Assembly: GCA_018436925.1 (NCBI GenBank)
Contig: JAHDKI010000026.1
Coordinates: 1 to 64,000, forward strand
Reading direction: 5' to 3'
DNA length: 64,000 nt
Source of the DNA: Syntrophaceae bacterium
Lineage (GTDB): Bacteria; Desulfobacterota; Syntrophia; Syntrophales; Smithellaceae
Part shown: piece after piece, positions 10,404 through 17,886 of the stretch
Layout of the letters: the number at the start of each line of letters is the position of its first letter
Position numbering within the stretch: the stretch's first letter is position 1
Position numbers and translations under genes: made by a program
Notes under the pieces: generated by a model
What the model saw: the letters and a program-made list of their open reading frames with translations, nothing else
What the model was told of the DNA's origin: nothing
The model's database searches: none

Positions 10404-10432
10404 GCTATATAAGACGCAATTTGATACGTCAA
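10404..10432 (-). promoter_or_regulatory. Sigma70 promoter of the HtrA pair
   Basis: On the minus strand: TTGACG (10432-10427), a 17-base spacer, TATAGC (10409-10404). It predicts a leader of about 105 bases before the start at 10290. It lies just inside the insertion, 20 bases from the stray TPM-gene tail. Confidence 0.7.
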
Positions 10433-10451
10433 GAATATACCGCAATCTTCA

Positions 10452-10481
10452 GGCGGAGGCGGCGCGTCGGATGGCTGGTAA
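10452..10481 (+). pseudogene. Displaced 3' tail of the YgcG-type TPM gene
   Basis: Thirty bases matching 28 of 30 with 7217-7246. They read GGGGASDGW plus a TAA stop, against GGGGASGGW plus TGA in the intact gene. Upstream codons (QSS) still fit the family's Ser/Gly tail. The 3.2 kb between the two copies holds only the oppositely oriented HtrA pair. It is a remnant, not a gene. Confidence 0.75.
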
Positions 10482-10495
10482 AGCCCCCGGTCGCT

Positions 10496-10960
10496 TCAAG
10501 GATCTCTTTCCAGTAGTTCGCCTAAAATAAAGGCCGTGCGGCCGACAATACGGATGCAGCGGCGGACCTTGTCTCCCGAGTAAAAGTCTTTGGTCTGCAC
10601 CCGATCGGTCCAGTCCACACCGGCAATATCGCGGCAATAAATCGTGCCTTCTTGGTCGACCGCTTCGTCGCGGAAACGCTTCAGAAGCTCGTGCGCTGCC
10701 GCCCACATTTTCGGATTTTCTTTTTCATCTTGATGAGCTCGGCTGTAACGAAGCCCTAAAACCGCGAGCCCCCCGGCCAGCGCTCCACAGACTTCGCCGT
10801 TTCCTCCCAATCCTCCACCGAAGGCGCCCATCGCGCGGATCACATCATCACCGCCTTTTCCCAGTTTTTCCTGACCCACAGCAGCAATCGCCTGACTGCA
10901 ATGAAACCTCTGCACCGCCATCAATTCAATCGCTTTTTTCTTCATCTCTTTCGGCGTCAT
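10496..10960 (-). CDS. C_GCAxxG_C_C family protein, putative redox protein
   Basis: About 154 aa from the ATG at 10960, which has GGGGGAG eight bases upstream; ATGs at 10966 and 10984 are also in frame. It carries the family signature: a first Cys in RFHCSQAI, the glycine-rich GGLGGNGEVCGALAGG, then single Cys residues in IYCRDI and RRCIRI. The family is common in anaerobes and is predicted to bind metal or be redox active; its role is not known. It follows the SDR gene in the same direction after a 7-nt AGG repeat array. Confidence 0.85.
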   Translation of the reverse strand: MTPKEMKKKAIELMAVQRFHCSQAIAAVGQEKLGKGGDDVIRAMGAFGGGLGGNGEVCGALAGGLAVLGLRYSRAHQDEKENPKMWAAAHELLKRFRDEAVDQEGTIYCRDIAGVDWTDRVQTKDFYSGDKVRRCIRIVGRTAFILGELLERDP

Positions 10961-10974
10961 CCCCATCACTCCCC

Positions 10975-11018
10975 CGTTCCTCACGCCTGACTCCTCACAC
11001 CTTACGCCTGACTCCTTA
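10975..11018 (-). repeat. Heptameric AGG-rich tandem array after the SDR gene stop
   Basis: Reading the minus strand from the SDR stop codon (TAA, 11018-11016), six near-exact 7-mers follow: TAAGGAG, TCAGGCG, TAAGGTG, TGAGGAG, TCAGGCG, TGAGGAA. The first unit includes the stop codon itself. The array runs into the ribosome site of the next gene. Confidence 0.8.
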
Positions 11019-11771
11019 CGTCAACGCCGCCACATAGCCTCGATTCCAGGTCGGCGAAATAATCATTTCGTTGATACAGACCGTTTTGGGAAGACGCGCG
11101 ACAAACAAGATCGCTTCGGCCACATCCTCGGGTTTGAGCATCGTCGCTTTAACCTCTTCGCTTAACTGATCGGGCCGCCGGTCGATGATCGGCGTCCAGA
11201 CTTCACCGGGACACAGCGCGCAGGCCCGAATGCCGTTTATGCATTCTTCCATATTGATGCTGGCGTTTAACGCCATCAGGCCGTGCTTGGCTGCGCTGTA
11301 GGCAGGCCCGGTCAGAAGCGAATAAAAGCGGCCGGCCCAGGAAGACACATTAATAATGAGGCCGTCTTTCTGCGATCTCATGGCGGGCAACACCGCGCGG
11401 GCGCAATAGAACGCGCCGTCGAGATTAATCCGGATGACCTCGTTCCATCCTTCAGGTGAAATTTTCTCCCAATGCCGGTCGCTTAGATTGATCCCGGCGT
11501 TGTTGACGAGGATGTCGATCCGGCCGTGGCGGCCCACGATTCGGTCCGCCGCGCTCCAGACGGAATCCGCATTGGAGACGTCTAAAACCTCCATCGACAC
11601 CAAATCGACATTCGGCGAAATGCGATCCGCTGTTTCGATGAGCGGGTCGAGTCTTCGCCCCGAAAGCGCCACACAGGCTCCGTTTCGGGCCAAAGCAACG
11701 GCCGCCGCCCGGCCGATGCCCGTTCCGGCTCCTGTTACCCAGGCCACTTTTCCCGATAGAGATTCAAGCAT
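11016..11771 (-). CDS. Short-chain dehydrogenase/reductase
   Basis: A classical SDR of 251 aa, the usual length. It has the cofactor motif TGAGTGIG (about residues 14-21), NNAG (about 90-93), a catalytic Ser in INVSSWAG and the YSAAK catalytic pair. SGRR after the second strand (residues about 37-40) points to NADPH preference (inference). The nature of the substrate is open; SDRs of this kind reduce or oxidise alcohols and ketones. It is transcribed leftward with the C_GCAxxG gene. The start ATG has GGAGAGG just upstream. Confidence 0.9.
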   Translation of the reverse strand: MLESLSGKVAWVTGAGTGIGRAAAVALARNGACVALSGRRLDPLIETADRISPNVDLVSMEVLDVSNADSVWSAADRIVGRHGRIDILVNNAGINLSDRHWEKISPEGWNEVIRINLDGAFYCARAVLPAMRSQKDGLIINVSSWAGRFYSLLTGPAYSAAKHGLMALNASINMEECINGIRACALCPGEVWTPIIDRRPDQLSEEVKATMLKPEDVAEAILFVARLPKTVCINEMIISPTWNRGYVAALT

Positions 11772-12004
11772 GGCCTCTCCTTCACCAGTAGATGATCCAA
11801 GACGGTGCTTTTTGTTAGCATGGCCGGCATTTTTGTCAAGTCTTTATCAAACGGGTCATTCAGGCTTGTGCTTGAAAGTCGCATATTTATATGATAGGTG
11901 ACGGCGGTTAATGGAATCAGGCTTGCGCTTTTGGCAGCCACTTCAGACATGGGTCATTGATGCGGGTAACCCGCTATTTTTTTTGAAAGAACAGGAGCAG
12001 CATC

Positions 12005-14794
12005 ATGGATTACAAGCAGACGTTGAATCTTCCCCAAACCGATTTCCCCATGAAAGCCAATCTGGCCCAGCGCGAGCCGGATATGCTCAAAAAGTGGGAA
12101 GCGATGGATCTTTACGGCAAGATCCGCGCCGCCGCCAAAGGCAAAACGCCGTGGCTGCTGCACGACGGGCCGCCTTACGCCAACGGCAACATTCACCTGG
12201 GCACGGCGCTCAATAAAATTCTCAAGGATATCGTGATTAAATCGAAAAACATGACCGGTTTCGACGGCGTTTACGTGCCGGGATGGGACTGCCATGGACT
12301 CCCGATCGAACTTCAGGTGGATAAAGAACTGGGAGCCAAGAAGCAGGGCCTGTCGCAGGTCGATAAGCGGCGGGCCTGCCGCGCCTACGCGGAAAAATTC
12401 GTCGACATCCAGCGCGCCCAGTTCAAGCGCCTGGGCGTTCTGGCCGAATGGGAGAACCCCTATCTGACCATGGCCTATTCGTATGAAGCCGCCACAGTCG
12501 CCGAATTCGGCAAGCTGTATTTAAACGGCAGCGTTTACAAGGGCAAAAAGCCTGTTTACTGGTGCGCCTCGTGCAAGACGGCGCTGGCCGAAGCGGAGGT
12601 GGAATACGCCGACCATTCCACCCCGTCCATTTATGTGAAGTTCGCGTTCGACTCCGACATCAGCCAGGCGCTGCCGAAACTGGCGGGCGAAAAAGTGTCC
12701 ATGGTCATCTGGACGACGACGCCCTGGACCATTCCGGCCAACCTCGCGATCGCCGTTAAGGACGATTTTGTCTACGCAGCGGTAAAGCTGGGCGGCGAAG
12801 TGCTAATTGTCGCCAAAGACATGCTCGACTACTGCCTCGACGCGTTCGGGCAGCGCGGCGCGGCCTATGAGATTCTCGACGAGTTCAAAGGCGAGGTTCT
12901 CGAAGGCCAGAAATGCAACCATCCGCTGGTGAAGCGCCACAGCGTCCTGATCCTCGCGCCGTTTGTCACGCTGGAGGCCGGCACCGGCGCGGTGCATATT
13001 GCGCCCGGCCACGGGCAGGAAGACTATGAAATCGGTTTGGAATACGGGCTTGACAACTACGCCCCCGTCGACGAATCCGGCCGGTTCACCGAAGATGTGG
13101 AGTATTTCGCAGGCCAGTTCGTTTTTGACGCCAACGATAATGTCATCAAAAAACTCGATGAGCTTGGCGCGCTTCTGGGGCATGTCCCGATGCAGCATTC
13201 GTATCCGCATTGCTGGCGCTGCAAAAAGCCCATCATTTTCCGATCCACGGAACAGTGGTTCATCTCCATGGAGAAAAACGATCTGCGCAAGAAGGCTCTG
13301 GCCGCCATCAACGAGGTGCTGTGGATTCCGTCCTGGGGGCGCGACCGCATTTACGGCATGGTCGAAAACCGCCCCGACTGGTGCATTTCGCGCCAGCGTC
13401 TGTGGGGCGTACCGATCACCGTTTTTTACTGCGCCAAGTGCAAAAACGAAGTCCTGACCCAGGACATCCTCGATCATCTGGTGGGTCTGGTGGAGAAAGG
13501 CGGCGCGGACGTCTGGTTTGAAAAAGAGCCGGCCGACCTGATGCCGAAACACACCTTCTGCCCGCACTGCCGGCACACGGAATTCACCAAGGAAGTGAAT
13601 ATTCTGGATGTCTGGTTCGACTCGGGCGTGAGCCACGCGGCGGTTCTGGAAAAACGCCCGAACCTGAGCTCTCCGTGCGACATGTACCTGGAGGGCTCGG
13701 ATCAGCATCGCGGCTGGTTTCACTCCTCGCTTCTGGAATCGATCGGCACGCGCGGCCGCGCGCCCTATAAAAGCGTGCTCACCCACGGCTTTGTCGTGGA
13801 CGGCGAGGGCAAGAAAATGTCCAAGTCGGTGGGCAACGTCATCGGCGCGGAAGAAGCCGTCGCCAAATACGGCGCGGAAATTCTCCGCCTTTGGGTGGCG
13901 GCCGAAGACTACACCGATGACATTCGCATCTCTGAAGAAATCTTAAAGCGCCTGACGGAAGCCTATCGCCGCATCCGCAACACCAGCCGGTTTATTCTGG
14001 GCAACCTCTACGATTTCAATCCCGACGCCGACTGCCTGCCCGATGATCAAATGCTGGAAATGGACCGGTGGGCTCTGCACCGTCTGCAGGAAGTGATCAA
14101 ACGCGTCACGGAAGCCTATGAGCGCCATCAATTCCACATCGTTTTCTTCACACTGCATAACTACTGCACGGTGGATTTAAGCGCGCTGTATCTTGATGTT
14201 CTGAAAGACCGGCTCTACACGAACAAGGCGGCATCGCCCAACCGCCGCTCCGGCCAGACGGCGATGTTCAGAATTCTCGGCGCGATGACGAGGCTTCTGG
14301 CGCCCATTCTCACCTTTACCGCTGAAGAAGTGTGGAGTTCAATGCCCGCCTGGGCCGGCAAAGAACAAAGCGTTCATCTGGCGCAGTTTCCCGCCGTGGA
14401 TAAAACCATGCTCAATCCGGATCTGGGCGACCGCTGGAAACTTATGATCGACGCCAAAAGCGAAATCGCCAAAGCCGTGGAGCAGGCGCGCAAGGAGAAA
14501 ATTATCGGCCACTCGCTCGACGCCCGCATCACGATCGCCGCGCCGGAAAAGCTGCGGACGCTTCTGGAAACGCACATCGAAGAGCTGCGGGCGCTTTTAA
14601 TCGTTTCTCAGCTTACGGTTACCGATGAAAAAGACATCGCCAATCCTCACCGAAGCGACGAAATTCAAGGGCTGGTCGTCGGCGTCGAAAAGGCGCGAGG
14701 CGCCAAATGCGAACGCTGCTGGATTTACGAAGAGTCGGTCGGCCAAAACGCGCAACATCCGACCGTCTGTTGCCGCTGCCTGCCGAATCTTTAA
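12005..14794 (+). CDS. ileS: Isoleucyl-tRNA synthetase
   Basis: A class I aminoacyl-tRNA synthetase that charges tRNA-Ile, 929 aa. It has the HIGH-like motif GNIHLGTA (about residues 62-68), the KMSKS loop in [10 protein letters not shown] (about 603), the CP1 editing region (about 200-400) and a C-terminal zinc knuckle with CERCW and [14 protein letters not shown] and WFDSGVSH are further family blocks. The start at 12005 is preceded by AGGAGCAGC. No T-box leader is seen upstream. The stop codon opens an AGG heptamer array that leads into lspA, so the pair is probably one transcript; ileS-lspA is a common bacterial arrangement. Confidence 0.97.
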   Translation: MDYKQTLNLPQTDFPMKANLAQREPDMLKKWEAMDLYGKIRAAAKGKTPWLLHDGPPYANGNIHLGTALNKILKDIVIKSKNMTGFDGVYVPGWDCHGLPIELQVDKELGAKKQGLSQVDKRRACRAYAEKFVDIQRAQFKRLGVLAEWENPYLTMAYSYEAATVAEFGKLYLNGSVYKGKKPVYWCASCKTALAEAEVEYADHSTPSIYVKFAFDSDISQALPKLAGEKVSMVIWTTTPWTIPANLAIAVKDDFVYAAVKLGGEVLIVAKDMLDYCLDAFGQRGAAYEILDEFKGEVLEGQKCNHPLVKRHSVLILAPFVTLEAGTGAVHIAPGHGQEDYEIGLEYGLDNYAPVDESGRFTEDVEYFAGQFVFDANDNVIKKLDELGALLGHVPMQHSYPHCWRCKKPIIFRSTEQWFISMEKNDLRKKALAAINEVLWIPSWGRDRIYGMVENRPDWCISRQRLWGVPITVFYCAKCKNEVLTQDILDHLVGLVEKGGADVWFEKEPADLMPKHTFCPHCRHTEFTKEVNILDVWFDSGVSHAAVLEKRPNLSSPCDMYLEGSDQHRGWFHSSLLESIGTRGRAPYKSVLTHGFVVDGEGKKMSKSVGNVIGAEEAVAKYGAEILRLWVAAEDYTDDIRISEEILKRLTEAYRRIRNTSRFILGNLYDFNPDADCLPDDQMLEMDRWALHRLQEVIKRVTEAYERHQFHIVFFTLHNYCTVDLSALYLDVLKDRLYTNKAASPNRRSGQTAMFRILGAMTRLLAPILTFTAEEVWSSMPAWAGKEQSVHLAQFPAVDKTMLNPDLGDRWKLMIDAKSEIAKAVEQARKEKIIGHSLDARITIAAPEKLRTLLETHIEELRALLIVSQLTVTDEKDIANPHRSDEIQGLVVGVEKARGAKCERCWIYEESVGQNAQHPTVCCRCLPNL

Positions 14795-14833
14795 AAGGAA
14801 AGGTTCAAGGATCAAAGCGCAAGGCGCTAAGGA
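14792..14833 (+). repeat. Heptameric AGG-rich array after the ileS stop
   Basis: AAGG or AAAG cores spaced mostly seven bases apart (14807, 14814, 14821, then 14829) start right at the ileS TAA. The last unit, CTAAGGA, is the ribosome site of lspA. Confidence 0.65.
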
Positions 14834-14840
14834 GAAATAA

Positions 14841-15332
14841 TTGAAAAAAAACCTTTTGATATTTATTCTGGGCGCGGCGGCAATCATCGTCCTGGACCAG
14901 ATCACGAAATCGGCCATTGTGTCACGATTTGTTTTACATGAAGCCTATCCCGTCATTCCGGGGTTTTTTAACCTGGTTTACGTGATGAACCCCGGCGCGG
15001 CCTTCGGGTTTCTGGCAGCGGCCTCGGAAACTTTCCGCTTTGTGTTCTTTACCGCAATTACGCTGGCCGCCCTGCTCCTGATCGTTTATTACCTGGTCAA
15101 GACCCCCCTGCGCAGCGCCATGCTCGTTTGGGCGCTTGCGTTCATCTTCGGCGGCGCGCTGGGCAATCTCATCGACCGCCTTCGCTTCGGCGCGGTTGTG
15201 GATTTCCTCGACGTCTATCTCGGCTCCGCACACTGGCCGGCTTTCAACGTGGCCGACTCGGCCATCACCATCGGCGCCGCGCTGGTGATCTGGGACATGA
15301 TCAGCACAAGAAAAGTCAAGGATGCAACCTGA
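14841..15332 (+). CDS. lspA: Lipoprotein signal peptidase (signal peptidase II)
   Basis: An inner-membrane aspartyl protease that removes signal peptides from diacylglyceryl-modified prolipoproteins; 163 aa with four transmembrane segments. Family blocks are visible: LDQITK (19-23), MNPGAAFGF (49-57), GNLIDRLRFGAVVDFLD (108-124) and FNVADSAITIG (135-145), with the catalytic aspartates in the last two. It starts with TTG, supported by AAGGAG six bases upstream. It follows ileS across a 46-base gap filled by the heptamer array and ends 20 bases before a strong terminator. Confidence 0.97.
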   Translation: MKKNLLIFILGAAAIIVLDQITKSAIVSRFVLHEAYPVIPGFFNLVYVMNPGAAFGFLAAASETFRFVFFTAITLAALLLIVYYLVKTPLRSAMLVWALAFIFGGALGNLIDRLRFGAVVDFLDVYLGSAHWPAFNVADSAITIGAALVIWDMISTRKVKDAT

Positions 15333-15353
15333 AGGAAAGTCCTTTAAAGCTTG

Positions 15354-15391
15354 AAAACCGGGCGTTGGACATTTTTCCCGCCCGGTTTTTT
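15354..15391. terminator. Intrinsic terminator, probably bidirectional, between lspA and the Lgt-like gene
   Basis: Arms CCGGGCG and CGCCCGG (15358-15364 and 15379-15385), flanked by four A on the left and six T on the right. It can therefore stop lspA from the left and the convergent Lgt-like operon from the right. Confidence 0.85.
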
Positions 15392-15398
15392 ATACGCA

Positions 15399-16451
15399 TT
15401 ATATCTTTTCTTTGACGACATCAATGCGGATGACGCAGTTGGTCACCGAACTTTTTCCCGTGTAGAGAAACGACACCGCAAAAAGAATCCCGAAGAACAG
15501 GATGACGCCGGGACGCCACAGCGCGAGAAGCCCTTCCGCCAGGTGGACCGGAAGTGCAGTTGCTTCGCCGAAAAGCCAGGCAACCCCCCAGCCGTAAACC
15601 ACCGCCGCGCCGGCCATGACCTGATAGGCGGAGATTCTGCCGCGTCCGCGGTAATCGGCGCGCAGTACTTCGGAAATCAGCCGCCACAGTTGTGAAACGG
15701 TTAATGTCAGCAAAAATGCCGCAGCAAGAAAGCCTTTCAAAAACAGATAGAAACCGACCAGTCCCGTCAGGCATAAAATCACCGCCGTGAGGGCCTGCAC
15801 CGGAAACACCCTTTGGCCGTCAAGCTGGTGGGCATAAGCGATTTTTTTGGTTTTCCCCGAAAAAACAAAACAGGATTTTGCAAACAGGCTCTGAATCCAT
15901 GATGGGCAATCGGATATTTTTTTCCCGTAGCAGCATCCGAAGCTGACGCAGGCCAGCCGGCCTATGCCTTCGCCGAAGGCATAGGCAATCGAAACCGCTG
16001 CGAGAAGCGGCAGCACGGCAACAGGCTGAAAACCGAGAGACTCCGTCACAACAGAGGCAAGAAAAATGACCCAAGGCAGGATCAACATACCCACAAAAGA
16101 GGCGCCGCCGACGGAAAGGGTACTGCGCTTTCCTTCGACCAAACGGGCCACAATGGATGCGGCAGGCAGGCAGATCGCCATGGCCAGCCCCGCAATCCCG
16201 AGCGCCGCAAAAATCGACTGCCCTGCCGCCGTGGACAGGGTACAAAAGACGGCCACTGCCGAGGAAATCGCGAGGGCATTGAAAAACCCGTACCAGGTCA
16301 GGTTCACGCCGCGCCAGGCGCCGTCATCGTTCCTTTTCGCGGGAATGCAGCCCATGATCTGCCATCGCTCGTCGGGAAGATTCCTAAACGCCCAGACAAA
16401 AAGCATCGCCAGCGCCAGATAAAGCCCCAGAATGAAGAGTTCATCAAGCAT
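15399..16451 (-). CDS. Lgt-related (prolipoprotein diacylglyceryl transferase family) membrane protein
   Basis: A polytopic membrane protein of 350 aa from the ATG at 16451; that start overlaps the end of the DksA-like gene by eight bases. About eight hydrophobic segments are seen. The centre holds EGIGRLACVSFGCCYGK, matching the GR-(L/I)-x-C-x-x-x-G-C-C-Y-G signature of the Lgt superfamily. True Lgt enzymes are about 260-300 aa and transfer diacylglycerol from phosphatidylglycerol to lipoprotein cysteines. This one is longer and divergent, so it may use another acceptor (inference). It is the last gene of an operon with a phosphatidylserine decarboxylase, which fits a phospholipid-linked role. 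Confidence 0.75.
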   Translation of the reverse strand: MLDELFILGLYLALAMLFVWAFRNLPDERWQIMGCIPAKRNDDGAWRGVNLTWYGFFNALAISSAVAVFCTLSTAAGQSIFAALGIAGLAMAICLPAASIVARLVEGKRSTLSVGGASFVGMLILPWVIFLASVVTESLGFQPVAVLPLLAAVSIAYAFGEGIGRLACVSFGCCYGKKISDCPSWIQSLFAKSCFVFSGKTKKIAYAHQLDGQRVFPVQALTAVILCLTGLVGFYLFLKGFLAAAFLLTLTVSQLWRLISEVLRADYRGRGRISAYQVMAGAAVVYGWGVAWLFGEATALPVHLAEGLLALWRPGVILFFGILFAVSFLYTGKSSVTNCVIRIDVVKEKI

Positions 16452-16848
16452 GCTGCCAAACCATCCGGCTTCCGGCGGCCAGGCGCCTTTGTTGACGTAT
16501 CGCGCGATTTTCCTGGTCCTGCTGACACGCCAGGCACAGCTTGCTTGCCGGCGCGGCGCGCAAACGCTTGCGTGAAATGGGTCTGCCGCAACTGTCGCAA
16601 AAGCCATGCAATCCGAGATCAATCCTCATAATTGTCTCCTTGGCCTGTAAAAGCATCTGCCATTCCTTCGTCCGGCATTTCAGCTCCACGGCTTTGCTCG
16701 ATTCCAGGGCGGCCAAATCAAAGTAATCCGCCGGACGGTCGTCGGCGGCTTTCATCTTTCCAACCGCCGTCTCGACCGATTCTTTCAGAAGGTCCATTTG
16801 CTCGACCATGGTCTTTCGGATGTGATGGATCATCTGCTCTCTGTTCAT
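16444..16848 (-). CDS. DksA/TraR-type C4 zinc-finger protein
   Basis: A 134-aa protein of the DksA/TraR family, which binds in the RNA polymerase secondary channel. A coiled-coil N-terminal part carries the DxxDxA tip motif (D41, D44, A46). The zinc site is C84-x2-C87 and C105-x2-C108. It sits third in the operon, 21 bases after the phosphatidylserine decarboxylase stop, and its end overlaps the Lgt-like start. Its AGGAGG ribosome site lies just before the ATG. Its presence inside a lipid-related operon is odd and may point to a dedicated regulator. Confidence 0.85.
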   Translation of the reverse strand: MNREQMIHHIRKTMVEQMDLLKESVETAVGKMKAADDRPADYFDLAALESSKAVELKCRTKEWQMLLQAKETIMRIDLGLHGFCDSCGRPISRKRLRAAPASKLCLACQQDQENRAIRQQRRLAAGSRMVWQHA

Positions 16849-16869
16849 AAAGCCCTCCTCTGAGTTGCA

Positions 16870-17886
16870 TCAGCTTGCCGTGACTGCGCCGGTCGCCGTT
16901 GCGATAAACGACCGCACTTCAACCTCCGTTTCGACCAGTTGCCTTCCAAATCCCTGCGAGAAGATGCTGCGCGCGTCGGGATCACAGCGATTGGCCGCCA
17001 GATCGTCGGCCGGACGCACGCGGTCTTTTTGAAACAGAAGGACAACCGTGGAGCTGCCCGGACGGAAAAGACTTTTGGGGCAACCCTTGCGGACAAACAG
17101 GCCGGTCCCCACGGAAGCCGGCTTTTCGTATTCTTTTTCGCTGTAGCACTGGACAATGTCCCCGATCATCAGAGCAACCACTTCAATCATCGCCACCAGA
17201 CCCGCCCCCGTCCCGCCCGGCACATCCGTATCGATAATCGACACAACGCGCTTGTTTTTGGAATAAGGCGTCACCACGGACACGACCGCATTGGGATTGC
17301 AGGCGTGATAACTGCCGTCGATCGGATAAAAGTCAATCACTTTGCCGGCAACCGGCGTGTGGTTGTAATGATACTTCTCCGGCGTGAGGCGGAAAACAGC
17401 AAAGTCGCCGTTTTGGAATGCGCAAAGCCAGGTTCTTTTATTTTTTCCCAGCAGTTCTTCATAGTCGAAGAACTTTCCCTTGATGAACAGGCTGGAGGTC
17501 TCTTCAAACGAGCCGAAAAGCATTCGGGAATCGGCGGGCGCCACAACGGCCGCCGGATCGCGCGGCATGGGACGGCACTGCCAGTAGCGGATCTTTCGTT
17601 CGAATATCTTCCTCAGGGAATCGAGCGCCTCCGGCGGATCGACGCATTCTCCGGCGCTGACTCTCAGAGAGGCCTGCGCCGAAAAATGGTCTTTCAGACG
17701 ATGAGAAAGAAATCCCGAATAATTCATGTAGCTCAAAATCCGTGACGCGCGGGCACTCACAAGCTTTCCGAAAAGCCAGGGGGCGACTTCCCGAACATTG
17801 GAGTATAAAAGTCGGACGGCCTCGTCTCCGTACAGGCGCTCCGTGGCGATTTTCCGGGTTTTGCGTTCAACATATTGATGAATCAT
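16870..17886 (-). CDS. Phosphatidylserine decarboxylase family protein
   Basis: A pyruvoyl-dependent enzyme of about 338 aa from the ATG at 17886. That start overlaps the previous stop (TGATG) and has AGGAGGAGG upstream. Family motifs: the VVAPADSR block, HYNHTPVAGKV near the membrane-binding region, and the self-cleavage site near the C-terminus, RPGSSTVVLLF in place of the usual LGST. Known members convert phosphatidylserine to phosphatidylethanolamine. This branch is longer than the usual 210-290 aa and is coupled to an unknown 812-aa protein, so the exact substrate could differ. The GSST variant should still offer a serine for the pyruvoyl group. Confidence 0.85.
   Translation of the reverse strand: MIHQYVERKTRKIATERLYGDEAVRLLYSNVREVAPWLFGKLVSARASRILSYMNYSGFLSHRLKDHFSAQASLRVSAGECVDPPEALDSLRKIFERKIRYWQCRPMPRDPAAVVAPADSRMLFGSFEETSSLFIKGKFFDYEELLGKNKRTWLCAFQNGDFAVFRLTPEKYHYNHTPVAGKVIDFYPIDGSYHACNPNAVVSVVTPYSKNKRVVSIIDTDVPGGTGAGLVAMIEVVALMIGDIVQCYSEKEYEKPASVGTGLFVRKGCPKSLFRPGSSTVVLLFQKDRVRPADDLAANRCDPDARSIFSQGFGRQLVETEVEVRSFIATATGAVTAS

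Noticed and set aside
11772..12004. Possible T-box or other leader riboswitch before ileS
   Set aside because: No T-box sequence, specifier loop or terminator/antiterminator pair could be seen.
12803..13786. A 327-codon minus-strand frame inside ileS
   Set aside because: Antisense of ileS with no protein features of its own.
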